Source: Sphingorhabdus rigui
Lineage (GTDB): Bacteria > Pseudomonadota > Alphaproteobacteria > Sphingomonadales > Sphingomonadaceae
DNA: 64,000 bases
Direction: 5' to 3'
Assembly (NCBI RefSeq): GCF_014196595.1
Contig: NZ_JACIEA010000003.1
Location: 178,956 to 242,955 of the forward strand
How positions within the stretch are numbered: the stretch's first letter is position 1; every line of letters begins with the position of its first letter. Shown here in pieces: positions 36,588-46,020 of this stretch. The translations under genes were made by a program, and so were the position numbers. The notes below the pieces were generated by a model that ran no database searches, was not told the DNA's origin, and saw only the letters and a program-made list of their open reading frames with translations.

Positions 36588-37837
36588 CCCACCACAGTGC
36601 TTTCAGTCTTTTCGCCAAAGCGCTTGGCGGACATCAGGATTGGCCCGAACAATGGCCCGATGCGGCACCAAAACCGGCTTATGATGCCATCATCGTCGGC
36701 GGCGGCGGACACGGGCTAGGCGCGGCATATTATCTCGCCAAAAAATATGGGATTACTAATGTCGCCGTGCTTGAAAAAGGCTGGATCGGCGGCGGTAATA
36801 CCGGGCGTAACACAACGATTATCCGGTCAAACTATCTCTATGACGAAAGCGCGCATCTTTATGATCATGCGGTGAAGCTTTGGGACGGGTTGAGTCAGGA
36901 ACTTAACTACAACGTCATGTATTCGAAACGCGGCGTCATGATGCTCGCGCACAATGTGCATGATGTGCAGAGCCTGCAACGGCACATCAACGCGAACCGG
37001 CTGAACGGTGTCGACAATGAATGGCTGACACCGCAGCAGGCCAAAGATTATTGTCCGCCCTTAAACATTTCGCCCGATGCGCGGCACCCTGTGCTGGGGG
37101 CTGCATTGCAACGGCGCGGCGGCACAGCACGGCACGATTCGGTGGCGTGGGGCTATGCACGGGCCGCGGCGGCGCTGGGCGTTGATATCATCCAGAATTG
37201 CGCCGTAACGGCTATCCGGCGCGGTGCCGATGGTGCGGTTGAGGGCGTTGAAACCACCCGTGGGCCTATCGCCACAAAGCGTATTGGCGTGTCGGCTGCG
37301 GGCAATACGTCTGTTGTTATGCAGATGGCCGGTTTGGACTTTCCGTTGGAAAGCTACCCCTTGCAGGCACTGGTTTCAGAGCCTGTCAAACCAACTTTCC
37401 CTTGCGTCGTTATGTCGAACACAGTCCATGCCTATATGAGCCAGTCGGACAAAGGCGAATTGGTCATTGGTGCAGGCACCGACCAATATGTCAGCTACTC
37501 GCAGCGCGGCGCGCTTCACATTATCGAACATACGCTTGCTGCAATCTGCGAAATTTTTCCGATTTACAGGCGGATGCGGATGTTGCGGACGTGGGGCGGG
37601 ATTGTCGACGTGACGCCTGACCGTTCACCGATATTGGGCAAGACCCCGGTCAAGGGGCTATATGTCAATTGCGGCTGGGGCACTGGCGGATTTAAGGCGA
37701 CGCCCGGGGCCGGAGATTTGCTGGCCTACACCATGGCAAAGGACGAGCCGCATCCCATCAACGCGCCCTTCAATCTCGACCGTTTCCGCAATGGCCGGTT
37801 GATCGACGAGGCAGCAGCAGCGGCGGTGGCACACTAA
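36584..37837 (+). CDS. soxB: Sarcosine oxidase beta subunit (cluster A)
   Basis: This 417-residue flavoprotein is the beta subunit of heterotetrameric, tetrahydrofolate-dependent sarcosine oxidase. It has the FAD motif IIVGGGGHGLG, the signature GNTGRNTTIIRSNY and His184 in GGTARHDS, the position that covalently binds FMN in characterised SoxB. The complex converts sarcosine to glycine, 5,10-methylene-THF or formaldehyde, and peroxide. It overlaps the Rieske gene by ATGA and soxD by 1 nt (TAATG). Confidence 0.95.
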   Translation: MTHHSAFSLFAKALGGHQDWPEQWPDAAPKPAYDAIIVGGGGHGLGAAYYLAKKYGITNVAVLEKGWIGGGNTGRNTTIIRSNYLYDESAHLYDHAVKLWDGLSQELNYNVMYSKRGVMMLAHNVHDVQSLQRHINANRLNGVDNEWLTPQQAKDYCPPLNISPDARHPVLGAALQRRGGTARHDSVAWGYARAAAALGVDIIQNCAVTAIRRGADGAVEGVETTRGPIATKRIGVSAAGNTSVVMQMAGLDFPLESYPLQALVSEPVKPTFPCVVMSNTVHAYMSQSDKGELVIGAGTDQYVSYSQRGALHIIEHTLAAICEIFPIYRRMRMLRTWGGIVDVTPDRSPILGKTPVKGLYVNCGWGTGGFKATPGAGDLLAYTMAKDEPHPINAPFNLDRFRNGRLIDEAAAAAVAH

Positions 37838-38109
37838 TGATCTTAATTCACTGCCCTTATTGTGACGAGAAACGTCCCGAAATCGAATTTGCCAATGCCG
37901 GGCAGGCGCATGTTGCCCGCCCATTGGACCCGTCAAGCCAGAGCGACGAAGAATGGGAAGCCTATCTTTTCATTCGCGCCAATCCACGCGGGCGGCACCA
38001 CGAACGCTGGCGGCATGTGCATGGCTGTGGTCGCTTTTTCAACGCCGTACGCGACACAGTGACCGACAAATTTGAAACGACTTACAAGGCTGGGGAGCCG
38101 CGGCGATGA
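37837..38109 (+). CDS. soxD: Sarcosine oxidase delta subunit (cluster A)
   Basis: This 90-residue subunit carries the zinc site typical of SoxD: Cys6, Cys9, His60 and Cys64 (CPYC ... RHVHGC). It has only a structural role known in the tetramer. It overlaps soxB by 1 nt and soxA by 4 nt. Confidence 0.94.
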   Translation: MILIHCPYCDEKRPEIEFANAGQAHVARPLDPSSQSDEEWEAYLFIRANPRGRHHERWRHVHGCGRFFNAVRDTVTDKFETTYKAGEPRR

Positions 38110-40967
38110 GCGGATATCGTCTCGAAAATGGCGGACGGATTGATCGCAACCGACCGGTGGAATTCCGCTTTGACGGACATTCCTATCAAGGTTTCGCTGG
38201 CGACACTTTGGCTTCGGCCTTGCTTGCCAATGGTGTCAGCCTGTTCGGCCGATCTTTTAAATATCACCGCCCGCGCGGCATTATGGCAGCGGGCAGTGAG
38301 GAGCCGAACGCGCTCATATCGGTGGATCGGGGTGCAGGTCGCTTCACGCCCAATCTGCGTGCGACCAGTGTCGAGATTCATGCGGGGCTCAACGCCTTCA
38401 GTCAGAATCGCTGGCCGTCGCTCAAGCGCGATTTTGGCGCGATAAATGACCGGTTGGGTATGTTTTTCCCTGCGGGTTTTTACAATAAAACCTTCATGTG
38501 GCCGCGCTCTTTTTGGGAAAAGCTGTATGAACCGGCGATCCGCAAGATGGCTGGACTTGGCGATGCGCCGACCCAAGAAGACCCCGACATCTATGCATCC
38601 ACTTATGCCCATTGCGACCTGTTGATCGTTGGCGCGGGACCCGCCGGTATTGATGCTGCATTGGAAGCGATGGGTTCGAACAAGCGGATCATCCTGATCG
38701 ATGAACAGGATGAACTTGGCGGCGGTGCGCTTGCGGATCCGGCGCTATGGCCGTGGCTGGAACGCAGTCGTAAAGCGCTCACCGATGCGTCCAATGTCAC
38801 GATACTCACCCGGACGACGGCGTTCGGCTATTATCACGATAACTTTATCGGCGCGGTGCAGCGGTTGACCGATCACATGCCGGACAATTCGGACAGCCCA
38901 CGCGAAAAATTATGGCGTGTGCGGGCCGGTGAAGTGGTCCTTGCGCAAGGTGCGATTGAACGGCCGCTCGTTTTTGACGGCAACGATACGCCGGGCGTGA
39001 TGCTTTCGTCCGCCGCAAAGGTTTTTGCCAATCGCTACGGCGCCGCGGTCGGCAAATCGGTCGCGTTGATGACCGCGCATGACAGCGGCTGGCATGATGT
39101 GTTCGCCTTGGCAAAAGCGGGTGTCGGTATAAAGGCGATCATCGATGTGCGTACCGAGGTGTCCTCTGCGCTGCTGGACGAGGCCAACCGCCTTGGCATC
39201 AACGTGCACCTCAATCATAGCGTCACTGGCGTAAATGGCCGGCACCGGGTCACATCCATCCAGATCTGCAATAATGACGATTATCTCGGCGCGCGCATCG
39301 ATTGCGATACGCTATTGATGGCTGGCGGTTGGACGCCGAGTGTGCATCTATGGTCGCACAGCAAAGGATCGCTTGCATGGCGCGATGAGATCGGCGCCTA
39401 TGTTCCCGATCAACCGAACGAAAATGTGCGCTGTGTCGGGGCATGTTCAGGCGGCTGGGATTTTGGCAGCGGCGTGATTGTTGATATGTTGCCAACGCCC
39501 AAGGACCAAAGCCGGATAAAGGCCTTTGTCGATTTCCAGAATGATGTCACGGCGAAGGATATCAAGCTGGCGGTGCGTGAGGGCTTCCGTTCTATCGAGC
39601 ATATCAAGCGCTACACAACCAACGGCATGGCAACTGATCAGGGCAAGACATCGAACCTCAATGGCTTGCAGATTGCATCAACGGCGCTTGCCAAGCCAGT
39701 GACCGATATTGGTCTGACAAGCTTTCGTCCGCCCTATACGCCGCAGACTTTCGGTGCGTTGGCGGGGCATGCGAAGGGCGCATTGTTCCAACCGACACGG
39801 ACGACCAATATCGACGGCTGGGCCGCCGAAAATGGCGCTGTGTTCGAACTGGTCGCACAGTGGCGGCGCGCGCGTTATTTCCCCAAAATGGGTGAGGATA
39901 TGCACGCGGCGGTGAACCGCGAATGCGTTGCGGTGCGGTCCTCAGTCGGCATTTTTGATGCGTCGACGTTGGGCAAGATTGAAGTCGTTGGCCCCGATGC
40001 CGCCGAATTCCTGAACCGCATGTATACCAACCCGTGGAAAGCGCTTGAGCCAGGCCGGTGCCGTTATGGGCTGCTTTTGAAAGAAGATGGCTTCATCACC
40101 GATGACGGTGTTTCGGCGCGGTTGGCGCCCGACCGGTTCCATCTGACCACCACGACCGGCGGTGCCGCGCGTGTGCTGAATATGATGGAGGATTATCTCC
40201 AGACCGAATGGCCTGACCTTGACGTCTGGTTGACCAGCACGACCGAGCAATATGCGGTCATTGCGCTGCAAGGTCCGAATGCGCGCAAATTGTTGGAGCC
40301 ACTGGTTGAGGGCATTGACCTGTCCGCCGACGCTTTCCCGCATATGGCCATTCGCGAAGGCACAATCTGCGGCATTCCAACGCGCCTGTTCCGGGTGAGC
40401 TTCACGGGCGAACTTGGTTTCGAAATCAACGTGCCGACTGCTTATGGCCGCGCGGTGTGGGAACAATTGATGGCAGAGGGTGCGAAATTTGACATCACGC
40501 CCTATGGCACAGAGGCGATGCACGTGCTGCGCGCCGAAAAGGGGTTCATTATCGTCGGGCAAGATACCGACGGCACCATAACCCCGTTTGATGCCGGTCT
40601 CGATTGGGCGGTGGGCAAGAAAAAGCCGGACTTTGTCGGCAAACGGTCAATGGCACGGCCTGACATCGTTGCGCCGGGGCGCAAACAGTTGGTCGGGTTA
40701 CTGACCGATGATCCCAATGTTGTGCTGGAAGAAGGTGCACAGATTGTTGCCGACCCGCGTCAGCCAATCCCTATGACGATGATCGGCCATGTGACCTCTT
40801 CTTACTGGAGCGAAACGCTTGGCCGGTCGATCGCTTTTGCCTTAGTGGCAGGTGGGCACGAGATGATGGGCGGTACGCTGCACATCCCGATGCCGGGCAA
40901 AACGCATGAAGCAAAAGTGAGCGGCATGGTTTTTTATGATGCAGAAGGAGCGCGGCTGCATGTCTGA
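38106..40967 (+). CDS. soxA: Sarcosine oxidase alpha subunit (cluster A)
   Basis: This 953-residue subunit has an N-terminal ferredoxin-like segment without cysteines (RFDGHSYQGFAGDTLASALL, GRSFKYHRPRG), an NAD-binding Rossmann domain (LIVGAGPAGIDAALEA), and a C-terminal GcvT-type folate domain (from about residue 590). The alpha subunit holds NAD and channels the iminium product to the folate site. Its size is normal for the family. It overlaps soxD by 4 nt and soxG by 8 nt, as in cluster B. Confidence 0.94.
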   Translation: MSGYRLENGGRIDRNRPVEFRFDGHSYQGFAGDTLASALLANGVSLFGRSFKYHRPRGIMAAGSEEPNALISVDRGAGRFTPNLRATSVEIHAGLNAFSQNRWPSLKRDFGAINDRLGMFFPAGFYNKTFMWPRSFWEKLYEPAIRKMAGLGDAPTQEDPDIYASTYAHCDLLIVGAGPAGIDAALEAMGSNKRIILIDEQDELGGGALADPALWPWLERSRKALTDASNVTILTRTTAFGYYHDNFIGAVQRLTDHMPDNSDSPREKLWRVRAGEVVLAQGAIERPLVFDGNDTPGVMLSSAAKVFANRYGAAVGKSVALMTAHDSGWHDVFALAKAGVGIKAIIDVRTEVSSALLDEANRLGINVHLNHSVTGVNGRHRVTSIQICNNDDYLGARIDCDTLLMAGGWTPSVHLWSHSKGSLAWRDEIGAYVPDQPNENVRCVGACSGGWDFGSGVIVDMLPTPKDQSRIKAFVDFQNDVTAKDIKLAVREGFRSIEHIKRYTTNGMATDQGKTSNLNGLQIASTALAKPVTDIGLTSFRPPYTPQTFGALAGHAKGALFQPTRTTNIDGWAAENGAVFELVAQWRRARYFPKMGEDMHAAVNRECVAVRSSVGIFDASTLGKIEVVGPDAAEFLNRMYTNPWKALEPGRCRYGLLLKEDGFITDDGVSARLAPDRFHLTTTTGGAARVLNMMEDYLQTEWPDLDVWLTSTTEQYAVIALQGPNARKLLEPLVEGIDLSADAFPHMAIREGTICGIPTRLFRVSFTGELGFEINVPTAYGRAVWEQLMAEGAKFDITPYGTEAMHVLRAEKGFIIVGQDTDGTITPFDAGLDWAVGKKKPDFVGKRSMARPDIVAPGRKQLVGLLTDDPNVVLEEGAQIVADPRQPIPMTMIGHVTSSYWSETLGRSIAFALVAGGHEMMGGTLHIPMPGKTHEAKVSGMVFYDAEGARLHV

Positions 40968-41466
40968 TGCCCTTTTCAGGAACGAACCCGTTTCTTCAAC
41001 GCCGTACGTAGCCGATGGTGTCAGCATCAGCCTTGCTGCACCGCTGAAGCGCTATTCGCTGCGGGCGCGGACTGCCGAGGCTTTGGAAACGGTGCTGAAC
41101 GTAAAAGTGCCACAGAAAATCGGCGCGACCGAAGGTGGCATTGCATGCCTTGGTCCGGACGAATGGCTCCTGCGCACGCCAGCGGAGGCGGCCATGCCGA
41201 CCGGCGCGGGATTGCCGGTTGCCATTACGGATATCAGCGAACGATCGATCTGCCTTGTCCTTGAAGGGCCACGCGCAGCGGAACTGCTGATGACAGGTTG
41301 CCCGCTTGATCTCGACAATTTCGCGGTCGGCCGGGCCACACGAACAATTTATGAAACGGTCGAAATCATTATCATCCGCGAGGGTGCAGATCGTTTCCAT
41401 GTTGAGGTGTGGCGCAGTTTTGCCGCATGGCTGTGGACGGCGTTCACGGCGGCTGCCAGCCATTGA
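40960..41466 (+). CDS. soxG: Sarcosine oxidase gamma subunit (cluster A)
   Basis: This 168-residue protein has the folded pattern of SoxG, a small GcvT-like subunit: GPDEWLLRTP, ITDISERSICLVLEGPRAAELLMTGCPLDL and a C-terminal VWRSFAAWLW. The frame opens at 40936; ATG 40960, inside the soxA stop and preceded by AAGGAG, is chosen. The BCCT transporter follows after 29 bp. Confidence 0.9.
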   Translation: MSDALFRNEPVSSTPYVADGVSISLAAPLKRYSLRARTAEALETVLNVKVPQKIGATEGGIACLGPDEWLLRTPAEAAMPTGAGLPVAITDISERSICLVLEGPRAAELLMTGCPLDLDNFAVGRATRTIYETVEIIIIREGADRFHVEVWRSFAAWLWTAFTAAASH

Positions 41467-41495
41467 TGGTGGCGTGAGACCTTAAGGAGAGTGCA

Positions 41496-43079
41496 TTGGC
41501 CGATTGGGACAAAGCAATAGATCTGGGGAACTATGGCCAATCCAATCGCCATTGGGGTGGGATGCATATCAATCCCGCTGTATTTTTCCCGACGGCCATT
41601 ATTGCGTTCGCGGTCATACTATTCAGCCTGATCGCGCCTGAAGCATCGGCGGACCTGTTTGCGGGCTTGCGCAGTGGTGCGGTTGCCCATTTCGACTGGT
41701 TCTTCATGATGTCGGGCAATCTTCTGCTGATCTTTTGCGTCGTTGTTGCACTTTCACCGCTGGGGAAAATCCGGTTGGGCGGCAAAGGGGCTACGCCTGA
41801 TTATTCGCGATTGTCGTGGTTTGCGATGCTGTTTGGCGCAGGCATGGGCATCGGCTTGGTGTTTTATGGCGTGGGTGAACCAGTCACCCATTTCACGTCT
41901 TCCATGGCGGGCGGTTCTGCAGCGCCGTTGGGCGGCGCTGTTGGCGACGCACAAGCGGCACGCAGCATCGCGATGGCGGCGACCATCTTTGACTGGGCGT
42001 TGCATCCGTGGGCCATTTTTGCGGTCACCGGTCTCGCGCTTGCGCTCTTTAGCTTTGATTTCAACATGCCGTTGTCGATGCGGTCGGCATTCTACCCCTT
42101 GTTTGGAAAGGCGGTTTGGGGCCGCACAGGCGATGTCATTGAAGTGCTCGCAGTCCTTGCGACTATCTTTGGACTGGCCACGTCGCTGGGGCTTGGTGCG
42201 CAGCAAGCGATGGCGGGGATCGTCTATCTTTATGGCGTAACGAGCTCGTCACTCACGATCCTTGCGTTGATAGCAGTGATGGCCGGAATCACATTTCTGT
42301 CGATCCGGGGTGGCATTGATCGCGGCATCCGCATTTTGAGCGAGGTCAACATGTGGGTTGCCTTTGCCTTGCTGGTGTTTGTCTTGACGACCGGATCTAC
42401 GCTTCAGCTGATCGGCGATCTTGCGACCAATATCGTCAACTATCTCAAATTTCTGCCGGCATTATCGAATCCGGTTGGCCGCACCGACACCGGTTTTTAC
42501 AATGATTGGTCGGTCTATTATTGGGCATGGTGGATCAGCTGGGCCCCATTTGTCGGCATGTTCATGGCGCGCATTTCATTGGGCCGGACGGTGCGTGAAT
42601 TCATTGCCGGGGCCATGATCGCGCCAAGCCTGCTGGGCATATTGTGGCTCACGATTTTTGGGGACGCAAGCATCGCGCAAATCGTTGCGGGCAATGGTGC
42701 GGACTTGGCCAAAGCATCACTGGATACGCAGCTATTTGTGCTTCTCGGCACTTTGCCCTGGGCGCAATTCACCTCATTTGTTGCCATTGGCCTGATCCTG
42801 ATCTTTTTCGTGACGGGCTGGGACTCTGGCACGCTGGTGATTGACACAATGACCGCGGGCGGACGCACCGATACGCTGCTGCGGCAAAAGACCATCTGGC
42901 TGGTCGCGGTTGGCGGTATTGGTATCGTTCTGTTGCTCAGTGGAGGCCTCACGTCGCTTCAGGCAGGTGCAATCGCCACGGGTTTGCCACTGGCTTTGGT
43001 GTTATTGTGCATGTGTCTGGGTACGCTGAGAGGATTGTTGGCGCTGCATCGCAATCCGGACTGCAGCGGTAATATATAA
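41496..43079 (+). CDS. BCCT-family betaine/choline/carnitine transporter
   Basis: This 527-residue secondary transporter has about twelve membrane helices. The glycine-rich GMGIGLVFYGVGEP of the substrate/sodium helix and the aromatic box YWAWWISWAPFVGMFMARIS are hallmarks of BCCT proteins that take up quaternary ammonium compounds. The GMGIG form is that of sodium-coupled betaine carriers such as BetP. It starts with TTG 41496, preceded by AAGGAGA. The C-terminal tail is short, without the long osmosensing extension of BetP, which fits a nutritional uptake role. It probably supplies glycine betaine to the cluster A enzymes. Confidence 0.93.
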   Translation: MADWDKAIDLGNYGQSNRHWGGMHINPAVFFPTAIIAFAVILFSLIAPEASADLFAGLRSGAVAHFDWFFMMSGNLLLIFCVVVALSPLGKIRLGGKGATPDYSRLSWFAMLFGAGMGIGLVFYGVGEPVTHFTSSMAGGSAAPLGGAVGDAQAARSIAMAATIFDWALHPWAIFAVTGLALALFSFDFNMPLSMRSAFYPLFGKAVWGRTGDVIEVLAVLATIFGLATSLGLGAQQAMAGIVYLYGVTSSSLTILALIAVMAGITFLSIRGGIDRGIRILSEVNMWVAFALLVFVLTTGSTLQLIGDLATNIVNYLKFLPALSNPVGRTDTGFYNDWSVYYWAWWISWAPFVGMFMARISLGRTVREFIAGAMIAPSLLGILWLTIFGDASIAQIVAGNGADLAKASLDTQLFVLLGTLPWAQFTSFVAIGLILIFFVTGWDSGTLVIDTMTAGGRTDTLLRQKTIWLVAVGGIGIVLLLSGGLTSLQAGAIATGLPLALVLLCMCLGTLRGLLALHRNPDCSGNI

Positions 43080-43149
43080 GCGGACCTTTTGCCGCTGCGC
43101 CCAGCCCGACAAAGTGATGCAAGCTTGCAACGCAGCTGGCGTATAATCT

Positions 43150-43228
43150 GGCTATGTCGAAAATGCATAGCACTATTACTGGCGGTCTCGCATAGCCATT
43201 AGCTGAGGTAATATTAGCCATCGGCTAT
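43150..43228. promoter_or_regulatory. Repeated GGCTAT/ATAGCC and GACATAG elements before the LysR gene
   Basis: The 175-bp gap after the transporter contains GGCTAT at 43150 and 43223, its complement at 43192, an inverted pair ctatg/catag at 43152-43170, and TAATATTAG at 43209. Such repeats suit a LysR operator; the regulator next door or the GcvA-like protein of cluster B may bind. Confidence 0.4.
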
Positions 43229-43254
43229 ACCTGCACGCTTGGGAGGGTTGCTGC

Positions 43255-44244
43255 ATGAAACTGCCACAAGAATTCGATCTGCACGCGCTCGAAGTATTCG
43301 TGATGACCGTCGAGCTTGGCGGCATGTCGCAATGTGCGGCCCATTTGCAGGTGACACAGTCGGCGGTTTCCCAAACCATCGCGAAGCTTGAGGCCGGCAT
43401 AGGCGCGTCCCTGTTCGACCGCACGATGCGGCCATTGGGCCTAACGGCCAGCGGAAAGTCGCTGTTTGCGCGCGGGCAAAAGCTGATTGCCCACGCCAGA
43501 CTGGCCTATGACGAAGTGCGCGAAGGCGCAAACTTGCCTATATCGAGCATTACGGTCGCGATGTCGTTCAGCCTTGCCAACCAACTGACCGCACCGATTT
43601 TGCATAGCCTCGGTTCGCGGGCCGACCGGTGGAATATCCGATCGGGTATCTCCATGGAGCATCAGGGCGAGTTTCTGGCGCGCGACATTGATATGCTGGT
43701 GACCGGTAGCTTCAATCTTGAGCATCGTGACACAGTCGAGCTGCACCCGGTGTTTGAGGAAAGCTTCATTCTTGTTTTCCCCAAAGATTTTCGAGAACCG
43801 CTGGATCTTGTCGGCTTGCCATCGTCATTGCCGTTCATCCGCTTTTCGCGGCTTACCGGAACGGGGCAGCAGATTGAACGCCAGATTGTCCGGATGAAGC
43901 TGAAACTGCCGCAGATGGTTGAAGTCGAATCGTCGCATCAGCAATTGGCATTGGTGGCGGCGGGGATCGGTTGGGCGATTACCACGCCCGTTTGCTTGGC
44001 GGCGGTGCCGGAACTGCTTTCCCAATTGCGCGCCGAACCGATGACAAGGGGGCGGTTTTCACGGTCGGTCCAAGTCGTCGCGCGGATCGATGAATTGGGC
44101 AATATCCCCAGCCTAACCGCGGCTTTGTGCCAGCAGGTACTGCAGGAAAAAATCTTCCCGCCGCTCATCGAGGAATATCCATGGATGGCGCAGCAATTGG
44201 CGTGGCCGTCGGCTTCGGCCGAAAACGAGGAGTTGATAGCATGA
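43255..44244 (+). CDS. LysR-family transcriptional regulator
   Basis: This 329-residue regulator has an N-terminal winged helix (GGMSQCAAHLQVTQSAVSQTIAKLE) and a C-terminal type-2 periplasmic-binding-like effector domain. The co-directional position between the betaine transporter and a secreted hydrolase suggests control of cluster A or of the hydrolase; the ligand is unknown. GGGAGG precedes ATG 43255. The stop overlaps the next gene by ATGA. Confidence 0.88.
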   Translation: MKLPQEFDLHALEVFVMTVELGGMSQCAAHLQVTQSAVSQTIAKLEAGIGASLFDRTMRPLGLTASGKSLFARGQKLIAHARLAYDEVREGANLPISSITVAMSFSLANQLTAPILHSLGSRADRWNIRSGISMEHQGEFLARDIDMLVTGSFNLEHRDTVELHPVFEESFILVFPKDFREPLDLVGLPSSLPFIRFSRLTGTGQQIERQIVRMKLKLPQMVEVESSHQQLALVAAGIGWAITTPVCLAAVPELLSQLRAEPMTRGRFSRSVQVVARIDELGNIPSLTAALCQQVLQEKIFPPLIEEYPWMAQQLAWPSASAENEELIA

Positions 44245-45545
44245 TGCGGAACCTTATCGCTTCCATACTGATATTGCTGGGTGCCCCTATCTACGCCAGC
44301 CCGCCCAGTGTTCCCGGCGCCGATGCGCCCGAGCTTGCGGCGCTGGGTGCCTATGGCGTTGGCTTTCGTTCCGTCACTTTCACGCATCGTGACCAGCCCG
44401 ACGTAGAAAATGCAAATGCGGACCCCAGCAATGTTCGCCTTGTCGACCGCAATGTACAGGTGGATATTTGGTACCCCGCCATAGCGCAAAAGGGTTCCAA
44501 ACCCGTCCTATATCGCGGCAGCCTGTGGGCAGAGCCACCGCTTCCGCCGGTTACGTTCACGCAAAATGGTATCGCGGTTGCGCGCGCGCCTGCCGCAGGC
44601 CGCAAGCACCCCTTGGTCATTATAAGCCATGGCTATAGCAACAACCCGGCGGTGATGACGTGGTTGACCGAGAATCTGGCGTCAAAAGGCTATGTCGTCG
44701 CGGCGATCCATCATCGCGATCCAAACCCTTATGTCGTTGCAACCACCACGCGTGCTGCGCCGAATTTCAATAGGCCACATGACATTGTATTTGCAGCGGC
44801 GCAGCTCCGCGCCACTTTGGGCGATTTGATTGCCCCGGATAATGTTGCGCTCATCGGCTATTCACAAGGTGGTTATGGGGTGCTCACCGCAGGTGGTGCA
44901 ACGCTTGACCCTGCGGGTCCGAATATGAATTTGGTTGCGGGCGGGTGGCTAAAGAAATTCGCACGCGGCAGTGCGGATGCTGACGCTATCAAAGTGCCCG
45001 GCGTCAAGGCTGTGGTGGCACTGGCACCGGCTGGCGGCGCACCGAGCAGCGCATGGGGGGCCGAGGGCCTCGCCGCGCTAACGGCGCCGCTGCTTCTGAT
45101 TCAAGGCGATAGCGACTTTACTGTTGACTATAAAACCGGCGGGCTGGCGGTGTTTGGTGGCGCCGTAAATGCCGACCGCTATTTGCTGACTTACAAGCAG
45201 GCAGGCCATTCCATTGCGCTCAACCCTACGCCGCGTGAAATGCGCGGTTCGCTGTGGGACATCGACTGGTTCGAAGACCCGATTTGGCGGCGGGACCGGA
45301 TCAATGCCATCAACCTGCACTTTATTTCCGCGTTTCTGGCGGTGCACTTACGGGGCGATGAGAGCAAAAATGCGTATCTTAAGGTCGCTACCGAAAATTC
45401 GGATGATGGCGTGTGGAATGCGCCCGCCGGGACGCCATGGGGTGCATATAGCCCGGGCGGTGCAAATGTTACCTTGTGGAAGGGTTTCCAGCAAAGGCAT
45501 GCGCGCGGCATGACCCTTCTTTATGCGCCTAAAGCGTCAGATTGA
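44241..45545 (+). CDS. Secreted alpha/beta hydrolase (PAF-acetylhydrolase/dienelactone-hydrolase-like)
   Basis: This 434-residue protein has a signal peptide (MMRNLIASILILLGAPIYAS) and an alpha/beta hydrolase fold with nucleophile Ser208 in GYSQGGYG. The likely acid is Asp in QGDSDFTVD, and a histidine follows in QAGHS. The oxyanion region is ISHGYSNN. It is probably a periplasmic esterase. The frame opens at 44127 inside the LysR gene; ATG 44241 is coupled to the LysR stop. The substrate is unknown; hydrolysis of a choline or betaine ester, feeding cluster A, is conceivable. Its 3' end overlaps soxG of cluster B by 17 bp, tail to tail. Confidence 0.78.
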   Translation: MMRNLIASILILLGAPIYASPPSVPGADAPELAALGAYGVGFRSVTFTHRDQPDVENANADPSNVRLVDRNVQVDIWYPAIAQKGSKPVLYRGSLWAEPPLPPVTFTQNGIAVARAPAAGRKHPLVIISHGYSNNPAVMTWLTENLASKGYVVAAIHHRDPNPYVVATTTRAAPNFNRPHDIVFAAAQLRATLGDLIAPDNVALIGYSQGGYGVLTAGGATLDPAGPNMNLVAGGWLKKFARGSADADAIKVPGVKAVVALAPAGGAPSSAWGAEGLAALTAPLLLIQGDSDFTVDYKTGGLAVFGGAVNADRYLLTYKQAGHSIALNPTPREMRGSLWDIDWFEDPIWRRDRINAINLHFISAFLAVHLRGDESKNAYLKVATENSDDGVWNAPAGTPWGAYSPGGANVTLWKGFQQRHARGMTLLYAPKASD

Positions 45546-46020
45546 GCGCTGCTGTCTTCCAAAAATGGATCATGGCTTCGCTGTAGCTGAGCGGAACATA
45601 GGCATGGCAGGTATCGTCATCCACCACATGCAGGCGAACATTGACGTGGTCGATGATTGTTGCGGCGCTGCATCCTGACGCGAAATTCGGGTTTTCCGCA
45701 TCGAAAATGCCGCCTTCCATCAACAATGTGCGCCAGCCTTTTCCAGAAAGCTGCACCCGCACAACGCTGCCGCCAATTGCGGTGAGCGCACCGTCATCCG
45801 CCAATATGCCGGGCAGCGCCGACATATCGCCTTCGACCAGCCAGACGGTGGGTTCATAGCGGATCAGAAGGAGGGCATCATTGCCGTCAGAACGACCCAT
45901 GGCTGGCAAGGCAAAGCCTGCAGTTTCCTTGAACCTTGTCGCAACAGACGCCGGGTTGCTCCATATCTCCAGAGCATGAAGCGGCGCTGCGGGCAGCATT
46001 GTGATTGTTACATCAGTCAC
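45529..46020 (-). CDS. soxG: Sarcosine oxidase gamma subunit (cluster B)
   Basis: This 163-residue GcvT-like gamma subunit starts at a GTG inside the end of soxA (8-nt overlap), exactly like the cluster A copy. Matching segments include EIWSNPASVATRFKE and VRVQLSGKGWRTLLMEGGIFD. The longer open frame to 46128 is not needed. It is strongly diverged from the cluster A SoxG. Confidence 0.82.
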   Translation of the reverse strand: MTDVTITMLPAAPLHALEIWSNPASVATRFKETAGFALPAMGRSDGNDALLLIRYEPTVWLVEGDMSALPGILADDGALTAIGGSVVRVQLSGKGWRTLLMEGGIFDAENPNFASGCSAATIIDHVNVRLHVVDDDTCHAYVPLSYSEAMIHFWKTAALNLTL

